Below are positions 35,969 through 44,959 of a stretch of 64,000 nucleotides of DNA, piece after piece. Where the stretch lies: contig JAEYDL010000011.1 of the NCBI GenBank assembly GCA_023403845.1, positions 1 through 64,000 on the forward strand, given 5' to 3'. Under the pieces are notes generated by a model that worked only from the letters and a program-made list of their open reading frames with translations, ran no database searches and was not told the DNA's origin. Origin of the DNA: Pseudomonadota bacterium. GTDB lineage: Bacteria; Desulfobacterota; Desulfovibrionia; Desulfovibrionales; Desulfovibrionaceae. Each line of letters begins with the position of its first letter. The first letter of the stretch is position 1. Both the position numbers and the translations under genes were made by a program.

Positions 35969-37111
35969 GTGCGCAAGACAGTTTACTGGATTGAAGGAGA
36001 CGGCATCGGCCCGGACGTGTGGAAAAGCGCCCGCCCCGTTCTGGATGAGGCGATTCGCCTGAGCTACGGGGACGAACGCGCCTTCGACTGGCAGGAACTC
36101 CTCGCCGGAGAAAAGGCGCTCAGGGAAACGGGGCAGCTTCTGCCCGAAGAAACGCTGAATACCCTGCGCGGTGCGGAACTCGCCATCAAGGGTCCTCTCG
36201 GTACGCCCGTCGGCACCGGCTTCCGCAGCCTGAACGTCACCCTCCGGCAGACGCTGGATCTCTACGCCTGCATCCGGCCCGTGCGTTATTTCGAGGGCAT
36301 CGAGTCTCCATTGAAACACCCCGAACGGGTGAATATGACCATCTTCCGCGAAAACACCGAAGACGTATACGCGGGCATCGAATACAAGGCCGGAACGCCT
36401 GAAGCAGCCCGCCTCATAGCCTTCCTGCGCGACGAACTGGGAGCCAATGTGGACGCGGACGCCGCCGTGGGCATCAAGCCCATGACCGAAAAGGGTTCCA
36501 AACGCCTCGTGCGCGCGGCCATCCGTCATGCCCTCGCGCACAACCTGCCCAGCGTGACCCTCGTGCACAAGGGCAACATCATGAAATTCACGGAAGGCGC
36601 GTTCCGCCAGCATGGCTATGATCTCGCCCGCGAGGAATTCGCCGATCTGACCACCACGGAATCCGAAGCCGCTCCGGGCAGACTCGTCATCAAGGACCGC
36701 ATTGCCGACGCCATGTTTCAGGAAGCCCTGATCCGTCCCGAACAGTACAGCGTGCTCGCCACACCCAATCTGAACGGCGACTACATTTCGGATGCGCTGG
36801 CCGCGCAGGTTGGCGGTCTGGGTCTCGCCCCCGGCGTCAACATGTCGGATACACTGGGCTTCTTCGAAGCCACCCACGGCACTGCCCCCTCGCTGGCGGG
36901 CAAGGACCGGGCCAACCCCGGCAGCGTGATTCTCAGCGGCGCGCTTATGCTCGAACATATCGGCTGGCAGGAAGCCGCAGACCGCATCTATCGGGCCGTA
37001 AACAGGGTCATCGCCCAGCGCACGGTCACAGAGGACCTCGCCGCCCAGATGGAAGGCGCGACAACCCTCGGCTGCCGCGCCTTCGGCGAAGCCATCATCA
37101 ACAATCTGTAA
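35969..37111 (+). CDS. icd: Isocitrate dehydrogenase
   Basis: The 380-residue enzyme oxidises isocitrate to 2-oxoglutarate. VGTGFRSLNVTLRQ is the isocitrate-binding loop with the regulatory-type serine. IEGDGIGPDVW is the start, and ATHGTAPSLAGKDRANPGS is the coenzyme loop. NADP enzymes of the E. coli type have Lys-Tyr after HGTAP and NAD enzymes have Asp-Ile; here it is Ser-Leu, so coenzyme use is open. The GTG at 35969 is chosen because AAGGA lies eight bases upstream. It follows the pseudogene by 14 bases. Confidence 0.92.
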   Translation: MRKTVYWIEGDGIGPDVWKSARPVLDEAIRLSYGDERAFDWQELLAGEKALRETGQLLPEETLNTLRGAELAIKGPLGTPVGTGFRSLNVTLRQTLDLYACIRPVRYFEGIESPLKHPERVNMTIFRENTEDVYAGIEYKAGTPEAARLIAFLRDELGANVDADAAVGIKPMTEKGSKRLVRAAIRHALAHNLPSVTLVHKGNIMKFTEGAFRQHGYDLAREEFADLTTTESEAAPGRLVIKDRIADAMFQEALIRPEQYSVLATPNLNGDYISDALAAQVGGLGLAPGVNMSDTLGFFEATHGTAPSLAGKDRANPGSVILSGALMLEHIGWQEAADRIYRAVNRVIAQRTVTEDLAAQMEGATTLGCRAFGEAIINNL

Positions 37112-37124
37112 TTCATATCTTATT

Positions 37125-37164
37125 CGGAGGCATTCGGAATTCTCCGGGTTTTCGAATGCCTCCG
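37125..37164 (+). terminator. Hairpin after icd
   Basis: A perfect 12-base stem CGGAGGCATTCG/CGAATGCCTCCG encloses a 16-base loop, 14 bases after the icd stop. No T-run follows, so it may protect the 3' end rather than terminate. Confidence 0.45.
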
Positions 37165-37372
37165 GCATGTTCCCGACATGGCGTCTCTACTGGACAAGAG
37201 CTTTCAGGCACGATAAGAGCTTTTCCATGCACCGTATGTTCTCATCCACACACCTCTTTTCTGACGCAATTCCGCAACTCCGGACTGCCGTCTTTTGCTG
37301 TACTCTTCCGGCGGAAGAAAATCCCGCTGAAATCCCCTCCAGTGTTTCCGGTCCCCGCCTTTCCGCTCTGAC

Positions 37373-37411
<39 letters not shown>

Positions 37412-37457
37412 CCGGTCCTAGCCTTGTAGCCAACGCTTTCCCCTGCCCGGCAATACA

Positions 37458-37498
37458 GCCCGCCACGCGCATGTCTTTTCTGCGCGCAGCGGGCTTTT
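37458..37498 (+). terminator. Terminator-like hairpin before the HTH gene
   Basis: GCCCGC/GCGGGC with an inner GCGCA/TGCGC stem is followed by four T residues. It lies between the GA repeat and the HTH gene. Confidence 0.6.
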
Positions 37499-37573
37499 CG
37501 CGTTCTCTCTTCTTCTGTCCGAACGAAAATTCCCCTGCTTCTCCCGCTGCCCTGCTGGCCAGGAGTTCATGCC

Positions 37574-37828
37574 ATGCCTGAATACATCGAACTCTCCCGG
37601 CTGGAGCGCCTTATTATCTGGATGAGAAGAAACAACATCAATTTCAGTGAAATAGGTGAATCACTCGGCATAACTCGCATGTCTGCCGGTCGCCTGTGCA
37701 AGGCGGAACGCATTCCTTCCTCACGCCATCGGGAGCTTGTCCAGCTAGGCATTCCGACCGATCTGCTTCCCCCGGCCGAGGATGTCAGACGCGGACCGAA
37801 GACCGGAACCCCCAGAATAAGGCGATAA
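37574..37828 (+). CDS. Small helix-turn-helix protein
   Basis: An 84-residue protein with a predicted helix-turn-helix (INFSEIGESLGITRMSAGRL, about residues 22-41). It resembles small phage-type regulators, with a basic C-terminal tail. AGGAG stands eight bases before the ATG. The next gene begins four bases after its stop, so it may be co-transcribed with, and regulate, the glycan genes. The family is not identified precisely. Confidence 0.75.
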   Translation: MPEYIELSRLERLIIWMRRNNINFSEIGESLGITRMSAGRLCKAERIPSSRHRELVQLGIPTDLLPPAEDVRRGPKTGTPRIRR

Positions 37829-37832
37829 CGGC

Positions 37833-38954
37833 ATGAAGCTCAAACTCCTCTGGAAACGACTTCCCCAGCCGTTTCGTCTGGGCATCCTTTCTGTCCTCTG
37901 CTTCTTCATGGCCCGCAAAAGAACGGTAGTCCCGAATGGCCATATTTATGTAGCTGGTGAGTTTCACAAGAGCAGCGGCATCGCGGAATCCGCCCGTCTC
38001 TATGCGGAGCAGAAGAAGCGGGAAGGATTTCAGGTAACGCTTGTGGACATCACGGCGGAAACGCTTCAGAGTTTATGCCTTTCCCCTGAGGAATCCAAAG
38101 CGGTCAACCCGGCGTCATTACCCGAAACTTCAAATGGAGGCACTGTTGTTCTCCATGTCAATCCTCCTCAGTTTCATCTTGCCCTGTGCCGACTTGGAAA
38201 ACACTTCCTGTCCAATAAACGGATTATTGCCTACTGGGCATGGGAATTACAGGAACTGCCCGCTGTCTGGCAGCATGCGCTCCAGTATGCGGACGCCTTT
38301 GAAGTACCCAGCCATTTCGTTCGGGAGGCCATTCAACGGCATACGAACAAACCCGTTACGGTGGTTCCCCATGCGGTCCGTACGCCGCAACATCGCAAAT
38401 CTTCCTATATGGAGGACGGCGTTCTTCGTTGTCTGTTCATCTTCAATATGGCGTCCTCATTCGAACGAAAAAATCCGCTGGCCGCGCTGAGAGCGTTTCA
38501 GGAAGCCTTCATCCCCGGTCAGGCCGAACTGACCTTCAAGATAAGCGAACCAGATGCCGATCCGGACGCACTGGCCAAACTGCAGCTCATGGCATCCCAG
38601 GTGCCGGGAACTACGATCATCACCGAGCACTATTCCAGGACCCAACTCGACGATCTCTATCTGCGGCATGACGTCTACCTGTCCCTGCACCGTTCGGAAG
38701 GGTATGGCCTGACCATTCGGGAAGCCATGCTGCACGGTCTTCATGCGGTCGCCACCGGATGGTCCGGCAATATGGACTTCATGCAGGGGCCGCTGGCCCA
38801 CCCTGTTCCCTGCACGCTTGTCCCAGTAAATATGGCATCCGGCCCCTTCAAGGGCATCAAGGGTGTGTGGGCCGAAGCGGATGCCTCGGCAGCGGCGGAC
38901 ATTCTGCGTCGCCTGCGCGTGCAGCTTTCCCGCAATGGGGCAACCGCATGCTGA
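37833..38954 (+). CDS. GT4-like glycosyltransferase
   Basis: The 373-residue protein fits a GT-B glycosyltransferase. The C-terminal half carries FERKNPLAALRAF and the family-4 motif HRSEGYGLTIREAMLHG (E-x7-E type). The N-terminal half shows a YVAGEFHKSSGIAESARLY acceptor-side region. It would transfer a nucleotide-activated sugar to a lipid-linked or protein-linked glycan on the cytoplasmic side. Composition is near genome-typical. Its end overlaps the ABC exporter start by seven bases. Confidence 0.85.
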   Translation: MKLKLLWKRLPQPFRLGILSVLCFFMARKRTVVPNGHIYVAGEFHKSSGIAESARLYAEQKKREGFQVTLVDITAETLQSLCLSPEESKAVNPASLPETSNGGTVVLHVNPPQFHLALCRLGKHFLSNKRIIAYWAWELQELPAVWQHALQYADAFEVPSHFVREAIQRHTNKPVTVVPHAVRTPQHRKSSYMEDGVLRCLFIFNMASSFERKNPLAALRAFQEAFIPGQAELTFKISEPDADPDALAKLQLMASQVPGTTIITEHYSRTQLDDLYLRHDVYLSLHRSEGYGLTIREAMLHGLHAVATGWSGNMDFMQGPLAHPVPCTLVPVNMASGPFKGIKGVWAEADASAAADILRRLRVQLSRNGATAC

Positions 38955-40786
38955 AATTCGATCTTCTGATTACCAATCTTCGCCGAATCTATGCCGTCCT
39001 GAACCCTCCCCTCAGGCGACGGGTACGCGTTCTGTTCGTCCTGATGATGCTGCAGGGAATCATCGAGCTTTCGAGCATCTTTGCGCTGACGGGATTCTTT
39101 ACCGTGCTCAATGCGCCGCAGATGTTCGCAGCGTCTTCCCATGTGCAGGCTCTTGCCTCCCGTTTCCCGTTTCTGCTTTCTCTTCTTGAAGATCCCAGAA
39201 GACTGGTTCTCTGGGCCTCGGTCTTTCCCATCGCGCTCATCTGCCTCAAGAATCTGTTCGCCTTTCTGGTTCAGCGGCAGTCGGCCCTGCTTGGCGAACA
39301 TGTAGCCAGCTATATCGGTACCGGCATCATGACGCGTTTTCTCTATATGCCCTACAGCTGGCATCTTTCCTCTGCGAGCGGAGAGGCGCTTACCCAAATG
39401 CAATGGCGGTTCAATCTGGGCCAGATGCTCATTCATATTCTGAACGCCAGCGGCAACCTGATTACCGTCGCGCTGCTCTTTGCCGGCCTTATTTTTTACT
39501 CGCCCGGCGTCACGCTCTCATCCATCGGCTTCATGCTTCTTGTTTCCGTCACGGTCTACCGGCTTCTGAGAAAACGCATTGATATGGCCTCTGTTCAGGC
39601 CGCTCAGTATCAGGGAGAAGAGACACAGGCCACCATGACCGCCATACAGGGCATCAGGGAACTGCTCATCTATCAGCAGCAACCCGTCTTTCTCAAGGCC
39701 ATCGCCCGCAATATCGAAAAGGGGATGCCACCCCGGACGTTTTTGAACATAAGCCCCGCAGTTCCTTCATGGTGCCTTGAAAGCGCGGGATTCCTGCTGA
39801 TCTGGATTGCCATATTTCTGCTTGTCGCAATTCAGGACGCTTCACTTACCGTCATTACCACGACCGTCGCCCTGTTGACCCTCACCGCCTGGCGTGTCCT
39901 TCCCTCTCTGAACAGGGTCGTTGGTTCCATAGTGTGCATCAAGGGTTTTGAGGCTACGGCACTGGGCTGTCTCGATTATTTTTCACGCCTTGAAGAACTT
40001 CCTCCGGAGGCTCAGTCACCTCCCGCCAAAGAATTCGCCATTCGGGAATCCATCAGTTTTGACCATGTTTCCTACCGCTATCCCGGAGCCACGGAAGACG
40101 CGCTCAAGGATATCTCCATATCCATTCCATTGGGAGCGACTATCGGCGTTGTGGGACGTTCGGGAGCAGGCAAAAGCACGTTCATCAATGTCCTGAGCGG
40201 ACTGTTGCCGCCGACTTCCGGAGAAATGCTCGCCGACGGCGTCCCTCTGCGAGGCAGCCATCTCACGGCCTATCGCCGCCGGATTGGCTACGTCCCTCAG
40301 ACACCCTATCTGCTTGCGGGCAGCGTGGCTCAAAATGTGGCTTTCAGCGAATGGGGGCAGCCGATTGATGAAGCTCGCGTCAAAAAGGCCTGCCGGGAAG
40401 CGGCCATAGATTTTTTGGGAGAAGGTTGTGAGCGCATTGACACACGGGTCGGAAACGGGGGCGCCGGACTCTCCGGCGGACAGGCCCAGCGTGTTTCCAT
40501 CGCCCGCGCTCTCTTTGTAAATCCGGCCCTTCTCATTTTCGATGAAGCGACCAGCGCTCTGGATCAGGCCAGTGAATCCCTAATTCAGGAAGCCGTCCAT
40601 AAGGGACAAGGAAAGCGAACCACCATTATCGCGGCTCACAGACTGAGCACACTTGAAATCTGTGATGAAATTATCTGGATCGAGGGAGGAAAAATTTTTG
40701 CAAGAGGTTCACCACATTATTTATTACACCATTATTCGTCAGAAATAACACAACAGTATACAAATAATAAAAAGGAACTTCAATGA
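38948..40786 (+). CDS. ABC exporter with fused permease and ATPase (PglK/MsbA-like)
   Basis: The 612-residue half-transporter has six membrane segments in the first 330 residues. The nucleotide-binding domain that follows has Walker A GRSGAGKST, Q-loop YVPQTPYLLAG, signature LSGGQAQRVSIARAL and Walker B LLIFDEATSALD. The context of glycosyltransferases and heptose genes suggests flipping of a lipid-linked sugar or glycolipid, as in PglK or MsbA. GC content falls sharply over the last 80 bases, inside the coding sequence. Its end overlaps the methyltransferase start (ATGA). Confidence 0.9.
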   Translation: MLKFDLLITNLRRIYAVLNPPLRRRVRVLFVLMMLQGIIELSSIFALTGFFTVLNAPQMFAASSHVQALASRFPFLLSLLEDPRRLVLWASVFPIALICLKNLFAFLVQRQSALLGEHVASYIGTGIMTRFLYMPYSWHLSSASGEALTQMQWRFNLGQMLIHILNASGNLITVALLFAGLIFYSPGVTLSSIGFMLLVSVTVYRLLRKRIDMASVQAAQYQGEETQATMTAIQGIRELLIYQQQPVFLKAIARNIEKGMPPRTFLNISPAVPSWCLESAGFLLIWIAIFLLVAIQDASLTVITTTVALLTLTAWRVLPSLNRVVGSIVCIKGFEATALGCLDYFSRLEELPPEAQSPPAKEFAIRESISFDHVSYRYPGATEDALKDISISIPLGATIGVVGRSGAGKSTFINVLSGLLPPTSGEMLADGVPLRGSHLTAYRRRIGYVPQTPYLLAGSVAQNVAFSEWGQPIDEARVKKACREAAIDFLGEGCERIDTRVGNGGAGLSGGQAQRVSIARALFVNPALLIFDEATSALDQASESLIQEAVHKGQGKRTTIIAAHRLSTLEICDEIIWIEGGKIFARGSPHYLLHHYSSEITQQYTNNKKELQ

Positions 40787-41469
40787 ATACTTTAAATCAA
40801 CCTCTTTGCCCTGTCTGTGGAAATACAACTACAGTATTAGAAAATAACCTGAGTCGTTGCGGACGTTGTCTGCATATTTTTGAAACGGATTTGAAGGCAA
40901 CCTGCTCCTATGATGCAACCTATCTTGAAACCTATATACATCATACTACATGCGACACTATGTCTGCTGCGCGTGCCGGTATAGTTCTTGGTACACTTAA
41001 GTTACCTATTGGATCTAAAATTCTTGATATTGGTTATGCCAATGGAGCCTTTCTCAAGGCTATGGAACACATTGGATATGATGTTTATGGAATGGATCTG
41101 CATGGTAAGGATATGGGAATACGTGAAGTCCAATTTGATACTCCCATTGTTTATGATCTTGTTTGTTTTTTTGACTCAATTGAGCATTTTGAAAACCCAA
41201 AAACTGTCTATCAATTACAAACACATAGTGTAATTATCAGCCTTCCTATGCGCCCTTCATTTTTCCCAGCATATCCACAAAAATGGAAACACTATAAACC
41301 TGGTGAACATTTGCATTACTTTTCTCCAGAAAGTCTTGACTATTTTATGCGTGGGTGGGGTATGACACGGCGCATCGCTTCAGGCAACCCTGAAGATATT
41401 GTACGTGGTCGATTGACTGTCGATGGTTTGACATATCCTAATATTTATACAGCAGTTTATACGAGATAA
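40783..41469 (+). CDS. SAM-dependent methyltransferase with N-terminal zinc ribbon
   Basis: The 228-residue protein begins with CPVCGN and CGRC, a zinc-ribbon pattern. A class I methyltransferase core follows: SKILDIGYANGAFLKAM (SAM-binding glycine loop) and VCFFDSIEHF (motif with the acidic residue and HF). HYFSPESLDYFM is typical of sugar or lipid methyltransferases found in O-antigen loci. GC content is clearly lower than in the flanking genome. It is translationally coupled to the exporter. Confidence 0.85.
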   Translation: MNTLNQPLCPVCGNTTTVLENNLSRCGRCLHIFETDLKATCSYDATYLETYIHHTTCDTMSAARAGIVLGTLKLPIGSKILDIGYANGAFLKAMEHIGYDVYGMDLHGKDMGIREVQFDTPIVYDLVCFFDSIEHFENPKTVYQLQTHSVIISLPMRPSFFPAYPQKWKHYKPGEHLHYFSPESLDYFMRGWGMTRRIASGNPEDIVRGRLTVDGLTYPNIYTAVYTR

Positions 41470-41472
41470 ATT

Positions 41473-42921
41473 ATGCGTAATATAAATAAATTTATATTTT
41501 ATATTTCACATATAAAAATATTTAAGGCATTAGCAAAACATATACTTCCTAATATCATGATCATATATTTAAAAAAATATATATATAAACAATATAATAT
41601 CAAAAACTCACAAAGTTTATTTAAAGAAAAAATTGATAATACAAAATGTAAGGGCATTATATTTGTGTACCATATGGGACTTGGTGATGCATTATTTACT
41701 ACGCCACTTATTGCTGAATGTAAAAAAACATGGCCTAATATACCAATTCATGTTGCTATATCAAGCACAATGGATGAAGTCAATTCACCTATTGTTTTAG
41801 ATTTATTACGTTTAGATCCCAATATAGATAATCTTAGTACATATGTTGGAAAAACAAATGATATTTGGTTAAATTATGATAGATCAAAAGTAAATATTCC
41901 AGATGGTTTTATTATGGAACCGATACTATGGAATCCTTCTTATGAATACAGGACAGATAATATACTTAAATCGTATGGATTTAAAACAGATATTACAAAT
42001 ATAAAACCTATTGTTTACCATCCATCGAAAGTAACTAAAAATGTAGAAGAAGTATTACATAAAATAAATTCTAAAAATATAATATTTTTTCATCTTGATA
42101 CAAGATCAAGTCATTACACATATCCATATAAAGAAAAATTGGCAGAGATTTTTATAGATAATAATTTTACCATTATCTCATTTACACATATAAATACAAA
42201 AAATAAGAACCTCATCAATATAGATACAAAATATTTTTCAATCGAAGATACAATTTCACTATTTTCTTATTTTAAAGAAAATAATATAACTATACATGGA
42301 ATATGTGTACAGTCTTTCCTCTGGCCATTAAGTTATGCTTTTAGTATAGATATTATAGGGTTAAATATTTTTAATGATCCTTTTATATCAAACTATACAT
42401 CGAAAAACATTCATGTAATATCTTCATGGTCTTACCCATATCTAGATAAAAAAAATATCACTTATCTGCCAAGCAAGATAAGAAGATCAATTCCTTCACG
42501 AGGCGATATTCTAGTATCTGATTATAAACCAGAAGACATATATACAGTATATACAAAAACTTTTTTAAATAAAAATACGCATTCTAATACGACGCATACC
42601 CCTATTACTTCATACGATCATTTATTAAATTTTAAAAACAATATTAAAGAAATAAACATTGAAATTAGCAATTACTGCAATAGAAAATGCGAATATTGTC
42701 CAAACTCAATGTATAAAAACAAAGACTATACAAGCATTAAAGATAATACCCTTAAAAAAATACTAAACGAGCTCAATCAAATATCATATTCAAAAACAAT
42801 AACACTGCATTTATACAACGAACCAATGTTTGATAAAGACATATTTATAAATTCAATATCAATGATAAAAAAATATATTCCTGAATCTTGTGTATATATT
42901 TTACAAATGGAGATTTCATAG
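41473..42921 (+). CDS. GT9-like glycosyltransferase fused to radical-SAM domain, 5' part of a frameshifted gene
   Basis: The frame encodes 482 residues and is extremely AT-rich, with many ATA and AAA codons. Residues about 60-370 resemble heptosyltransferase-family GT9: FVYHMGLGDALFTTPLIAEC at the N-terminal domain and GICVQSFLWPLSYAFSIDIIG in the second. From about 390 a radical-SAM domain starts, INIEISNYCNRKCEYCPNSM (CxxxCxxC). The frame then stops at 42921 in the middle of that domain. The domain continues in the +1 frame (42888-43436). Restoring one T in the TTTT at 42899-42902 joins them into a protein of about 654 residues. The fusion itself is unusual. Confidence 0.8.
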   Translation: MRNINKFIFYISHIKIFKALAKHILPNIMIIYLKKYIYKQYNIKNSQSLFKEKIDNTKCKGIIFVYHMGLGDALFTTPLIAECKKTWPNIPIHVAISSTMDEVNSPIVLDLLRLDPNIDNLSTYVGKTNDIWLNYDRSKVNIPDGFIMEPILWNPSYEYRTDNILKSYGFKTDITNIKPIVYHPSKVTKNVEEVLHKINSKNIIFFHLDTRSSHYTYPYKEKLAEIFIDNNFTIISFTHINTKNKNLINIDTKYFSIEDTISLFSYFKENNITIHGICVQSFLWPLSYAFSIDIIGLNIFNDPFISNYTSKNIHVISSWSYPYLDKKNITYLPSKIRRSIPSRGDILVSDYKPEDIYTVYTKTFLNKNTHSNTTHTPITSYDHLLNFKNNIKEINIEISNYCNRKCEYCPNSMYKNKDYTSIKDNTLKKILNELNQISYSKTITLHLYNEPMFDKDIFINSISMIKKYIPESCVYILQMEIS

Positions 42922-43436
42922 ACAATTACAATCTAAATATACTTTCTAAATATATAAACAGAATAAATATAACATTACATTACACAAATAAATTTGATAC
43001 AGATATACAGACGGAAAAATTTTTAAAATTTATAAAAAAGTTTAATATAAAAAGTAAATTACACTCAAACAAAGGAATAATGTACTGCGAAAAAAATATC
43101 AACAACATGATACTGCATATAGAATCAAGAAACTTTTTGCTATATGGACAAGACAGAGGAGGTTTAATAAATAAGTCCATATTTAAAAATATTCGTAATT
43201 TTTCCTGTGGACTACCTAAATGGCAATTTAATATAAATTACCTAGGCGAGGTATATCCATGCTGCAATATATACCCAAGAGATATTAACCAAAAATATAA
43301 ATTGGGTGACGTAAACGAAAGTAGTATTTTTGATATATATTCATCACACCAGTATCAAAATTTTATTAAATCAGTATCTCAAAATAACCCTGCACAATTC
43401 CCTCCTTGTTGCCATACATGTACAGACCCCAGGTGA
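42888..43436 (+). CDS. Radical-SAM/SPASM-like C-terminal part of the frameshifted fusion gene
   Basis: This frame supplies the missing part of the radical-SAM domain. It opens with YFTNGDFIDNYNLNIL, where family members have a TNG motif. It ends with a SPASM-like cysteine block: SCGLPKWQFNINYLGEVYPC, then CNIYPRD and PPCCHTCTDPR. A SPASM domain binds auxiliary 4Fe-4S clusters. No own RBS or ATG is seen at the left end, so it is not an independent gene. It ends three bases before gmhA. Confidence 0.75.
   Translation: MCIYFTNGDFIDNYNLNILSKYINRINITLHYTNKFDTDIQTEKFLKFIKKFNIKSKLHSNKGIMYCEKNINNMILHIESRNFLLYGQDRGGLINKSIFKNIRNFSCGLPKWQFNINYLGEVYPCCNIYPRDINQKYKLGDVNESSIFDIYSSHQYQNFIKSVSQNNPAQFPPCCHTCTDPR
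42899..42902 (+). other. Frameshift point in a T run
   Basis: The sequence has four T residues. A fifth would keep the frame through VYIFTNGDFID. The site is a homopolymer in AT-rich DNA and could be a sequencing error, a real deletion or a slippery tract. Confidence 0.7.
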
Positions 43437-43439
43437 TAT

Positions 43440-44000
43440 ATGGTTATTAGTCTTTCAAAATATATTGATGAGCATATAAATTGTTTAAAAAAAGTATACA
43501 TATGCAATTCTACTATTCTCAATGCAACAGGTGTAATCCTTAATACAGTTTCGACTTCTCACAAAATTCTCATTGCCGGCAACGGAGGTTCAGCCGCCGA
43601 TGCGCAGCATTTTGCGGCGGAACTCGTGGGCCGTTTTCAAAAGAACCGGCGGGCGCTGCCCTGCATTGCCCTGACTACGGACACATCCAATATCACGGCC
43701 ATCGGCAATGACTTTGGTTTCGAACAGATCTTTTCCAGACAGGTGGAGGCGCTGGGCAATCCGGGCGACGTGTTCATCGGTATTTCCACATCGGGGAACT
43801 CGGCCAACATCATTGCCGCCGTGGAGGAGGCCAGAAAACGGCAGATGTACACCATCGGCCTGCTGGGACGGGATGGAGGTGTTCTGAAAGACAAGGTTGA
43901 CCATGCCGTAGTCATTCCGCATGACGTCACCGCACGCATCCAGGAAGCGCACATCTTCATCCTTCATTACTGGGCGGACATGATTGAACGGAGTATCTGA
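43440..44000 (+). CDS. gmhA: Sedoheptulose-7-phosphate isomerase
   Basis: The 186-residue SIS-domain enzyme turns sedoheptulose 7-phosphate into D-glycero-D-manno-heptose 7-phosphate, the first step to ADP-heptose. IAGNGGSAADAQHFAAELVGRF and GISTSGNSANIIAAVEEAR are the family motifs. The first 35-40 codons are AT-rich and the remainder GC-rich, so a composition boundary lies inside the gene near 43560. Its stop overlaps the next start (TGATG). Confidence 0.93.
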   Translation: MVISLSKYIDEHINCLKKVYICNSTILNATGVILNTVSTSHKILIAGNGGSAADAQHFAAELVGRFQKNRRALPCIALTTDTSNITAIGNDFGFEQIFSRQVEALGNPGDVFIGISTSGNSANIIAAVEEARKRQMYTIGLLGRDGGVLKDKVDHAVVIPHDVTARIQEAHIFILHYWADMIERSI

Positions 44001-44959
44001 TGCTTTCCTTTGACTCCCTGAAAATTCTCGTTGTTGGCGATGTGATGCTGGATGAATATATCAGCACGCATGTCAGCCGCATCTCTCCTGAAGCGCCGGT
44101 TCCTGTAGCCATCATTCGAGATCGCTGGAATGTCCCCGGAGGGGCGGCCAACGTAGCCCGCAATCTGGCCAAACTGGGGTGTGACGTGACTCTTGTCGGC
44201 CTCAAGGGAGCAGACAAGGGAGGGGAAGAGCTGTCACGCCTCCTTATGCAGGAAGGAATCAGGGACAGACTGCTGACCGTCGAGAATCGCCCCACAATTC
44301 GCAAGACGCGCGTCATAGCTCAGGGACAACAATTGCTTCGGCTCGACGAGGAAAGACGCACGGACCTTTCCCCGCAAACTCTTGCCGCTCTTCTTGCCGC
44401 GACGGACGACTCTTTCGCCGACGCCGGAGCCGTTGTCCTGTCCGACTACGACAAGGGGGTTTTCCAGTCTCTTGCGGACGGAACATCTCTGTGCCCTCTG
44501 ATCATATCCCGGGGAAAGGCAAATGCCATCCCGGTTCTTGTGGACCCCAAGATTTCGTCATGGGAACGCTACGCGGGAGCATCGTGCATCACGCCGAATA
44601 CGCTTGAGTTCAAACAAGTTACTGGATTAACAGAAGATACGGATATGAGCCTTGAGCAGGCTGCCCGCAGGCTCATGGAGGAATTTCAGCTCCAGCGCAT
44701 TCTTGTGACCCGGAGCGAAAAGGGCATGCTGCTCATGGAAACGGACGATCAGCCCGTCCATATCCCGGCAAAGGCCCGCGAGGTGGCCGATGTTTCCGGA
44801 GCGGGCGATACCGTGATCGCCGTACTGGCAGCCTGCGTCGGGAAAGGAATTTCCTGGCATGAGGCCGCCGAAATCGCCAATACGGCAGCCGGGATCGTCG
44901 TTGGAAAAGCGGGAACAAGTCCCATTGCACTGGAAGAACTTCAGCAAGCCCTGAAGTAA
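44000..44959 (+). CDS. hldA: D-glycero-D-manno-heptose-7-phosphate kinase
   Basis: The 319-residue PfkB-family kinase phosphorylates heptose 7-phosphate at C1. GGAANVARNLAKLG and the ATP-binding DVSGAGDTVIAVLA are characteristic of the RfaE1/HldE kinase domain. The adenylyltransferase half found in HldE is absent, so that step must be encoded elsewhere. It is coupled to gmhA. Composition is genome-typical. Confidence 0.93.
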   Translation: MLSFDSLKILVVGDVMLDEYISTHVSRISPEAPVPVAIIRDRWNVPGGAANVARNLAKLGCDVTLVGLKGADKGGEELSRLLMQEGIRDRLLTVENRPTIRKTRVIAQGQQLLRLDEERRTDLSPQTLAALLAATDDSFADAGAVVLSDYDKGVFQSLADGTSLCPLIISRGKANAIPVLVDPKISSWERYAGASCITPNTLEFKQVTGLTEDTDMSLEQAARRLMEEFQLQRILVTRSEKGMLLMETDDQPVHIPAKAREVADVSGAGDTVIAVLAACVGKGISWHEAAEIANTAAGIVVGKAGTSPIALEELQQALK

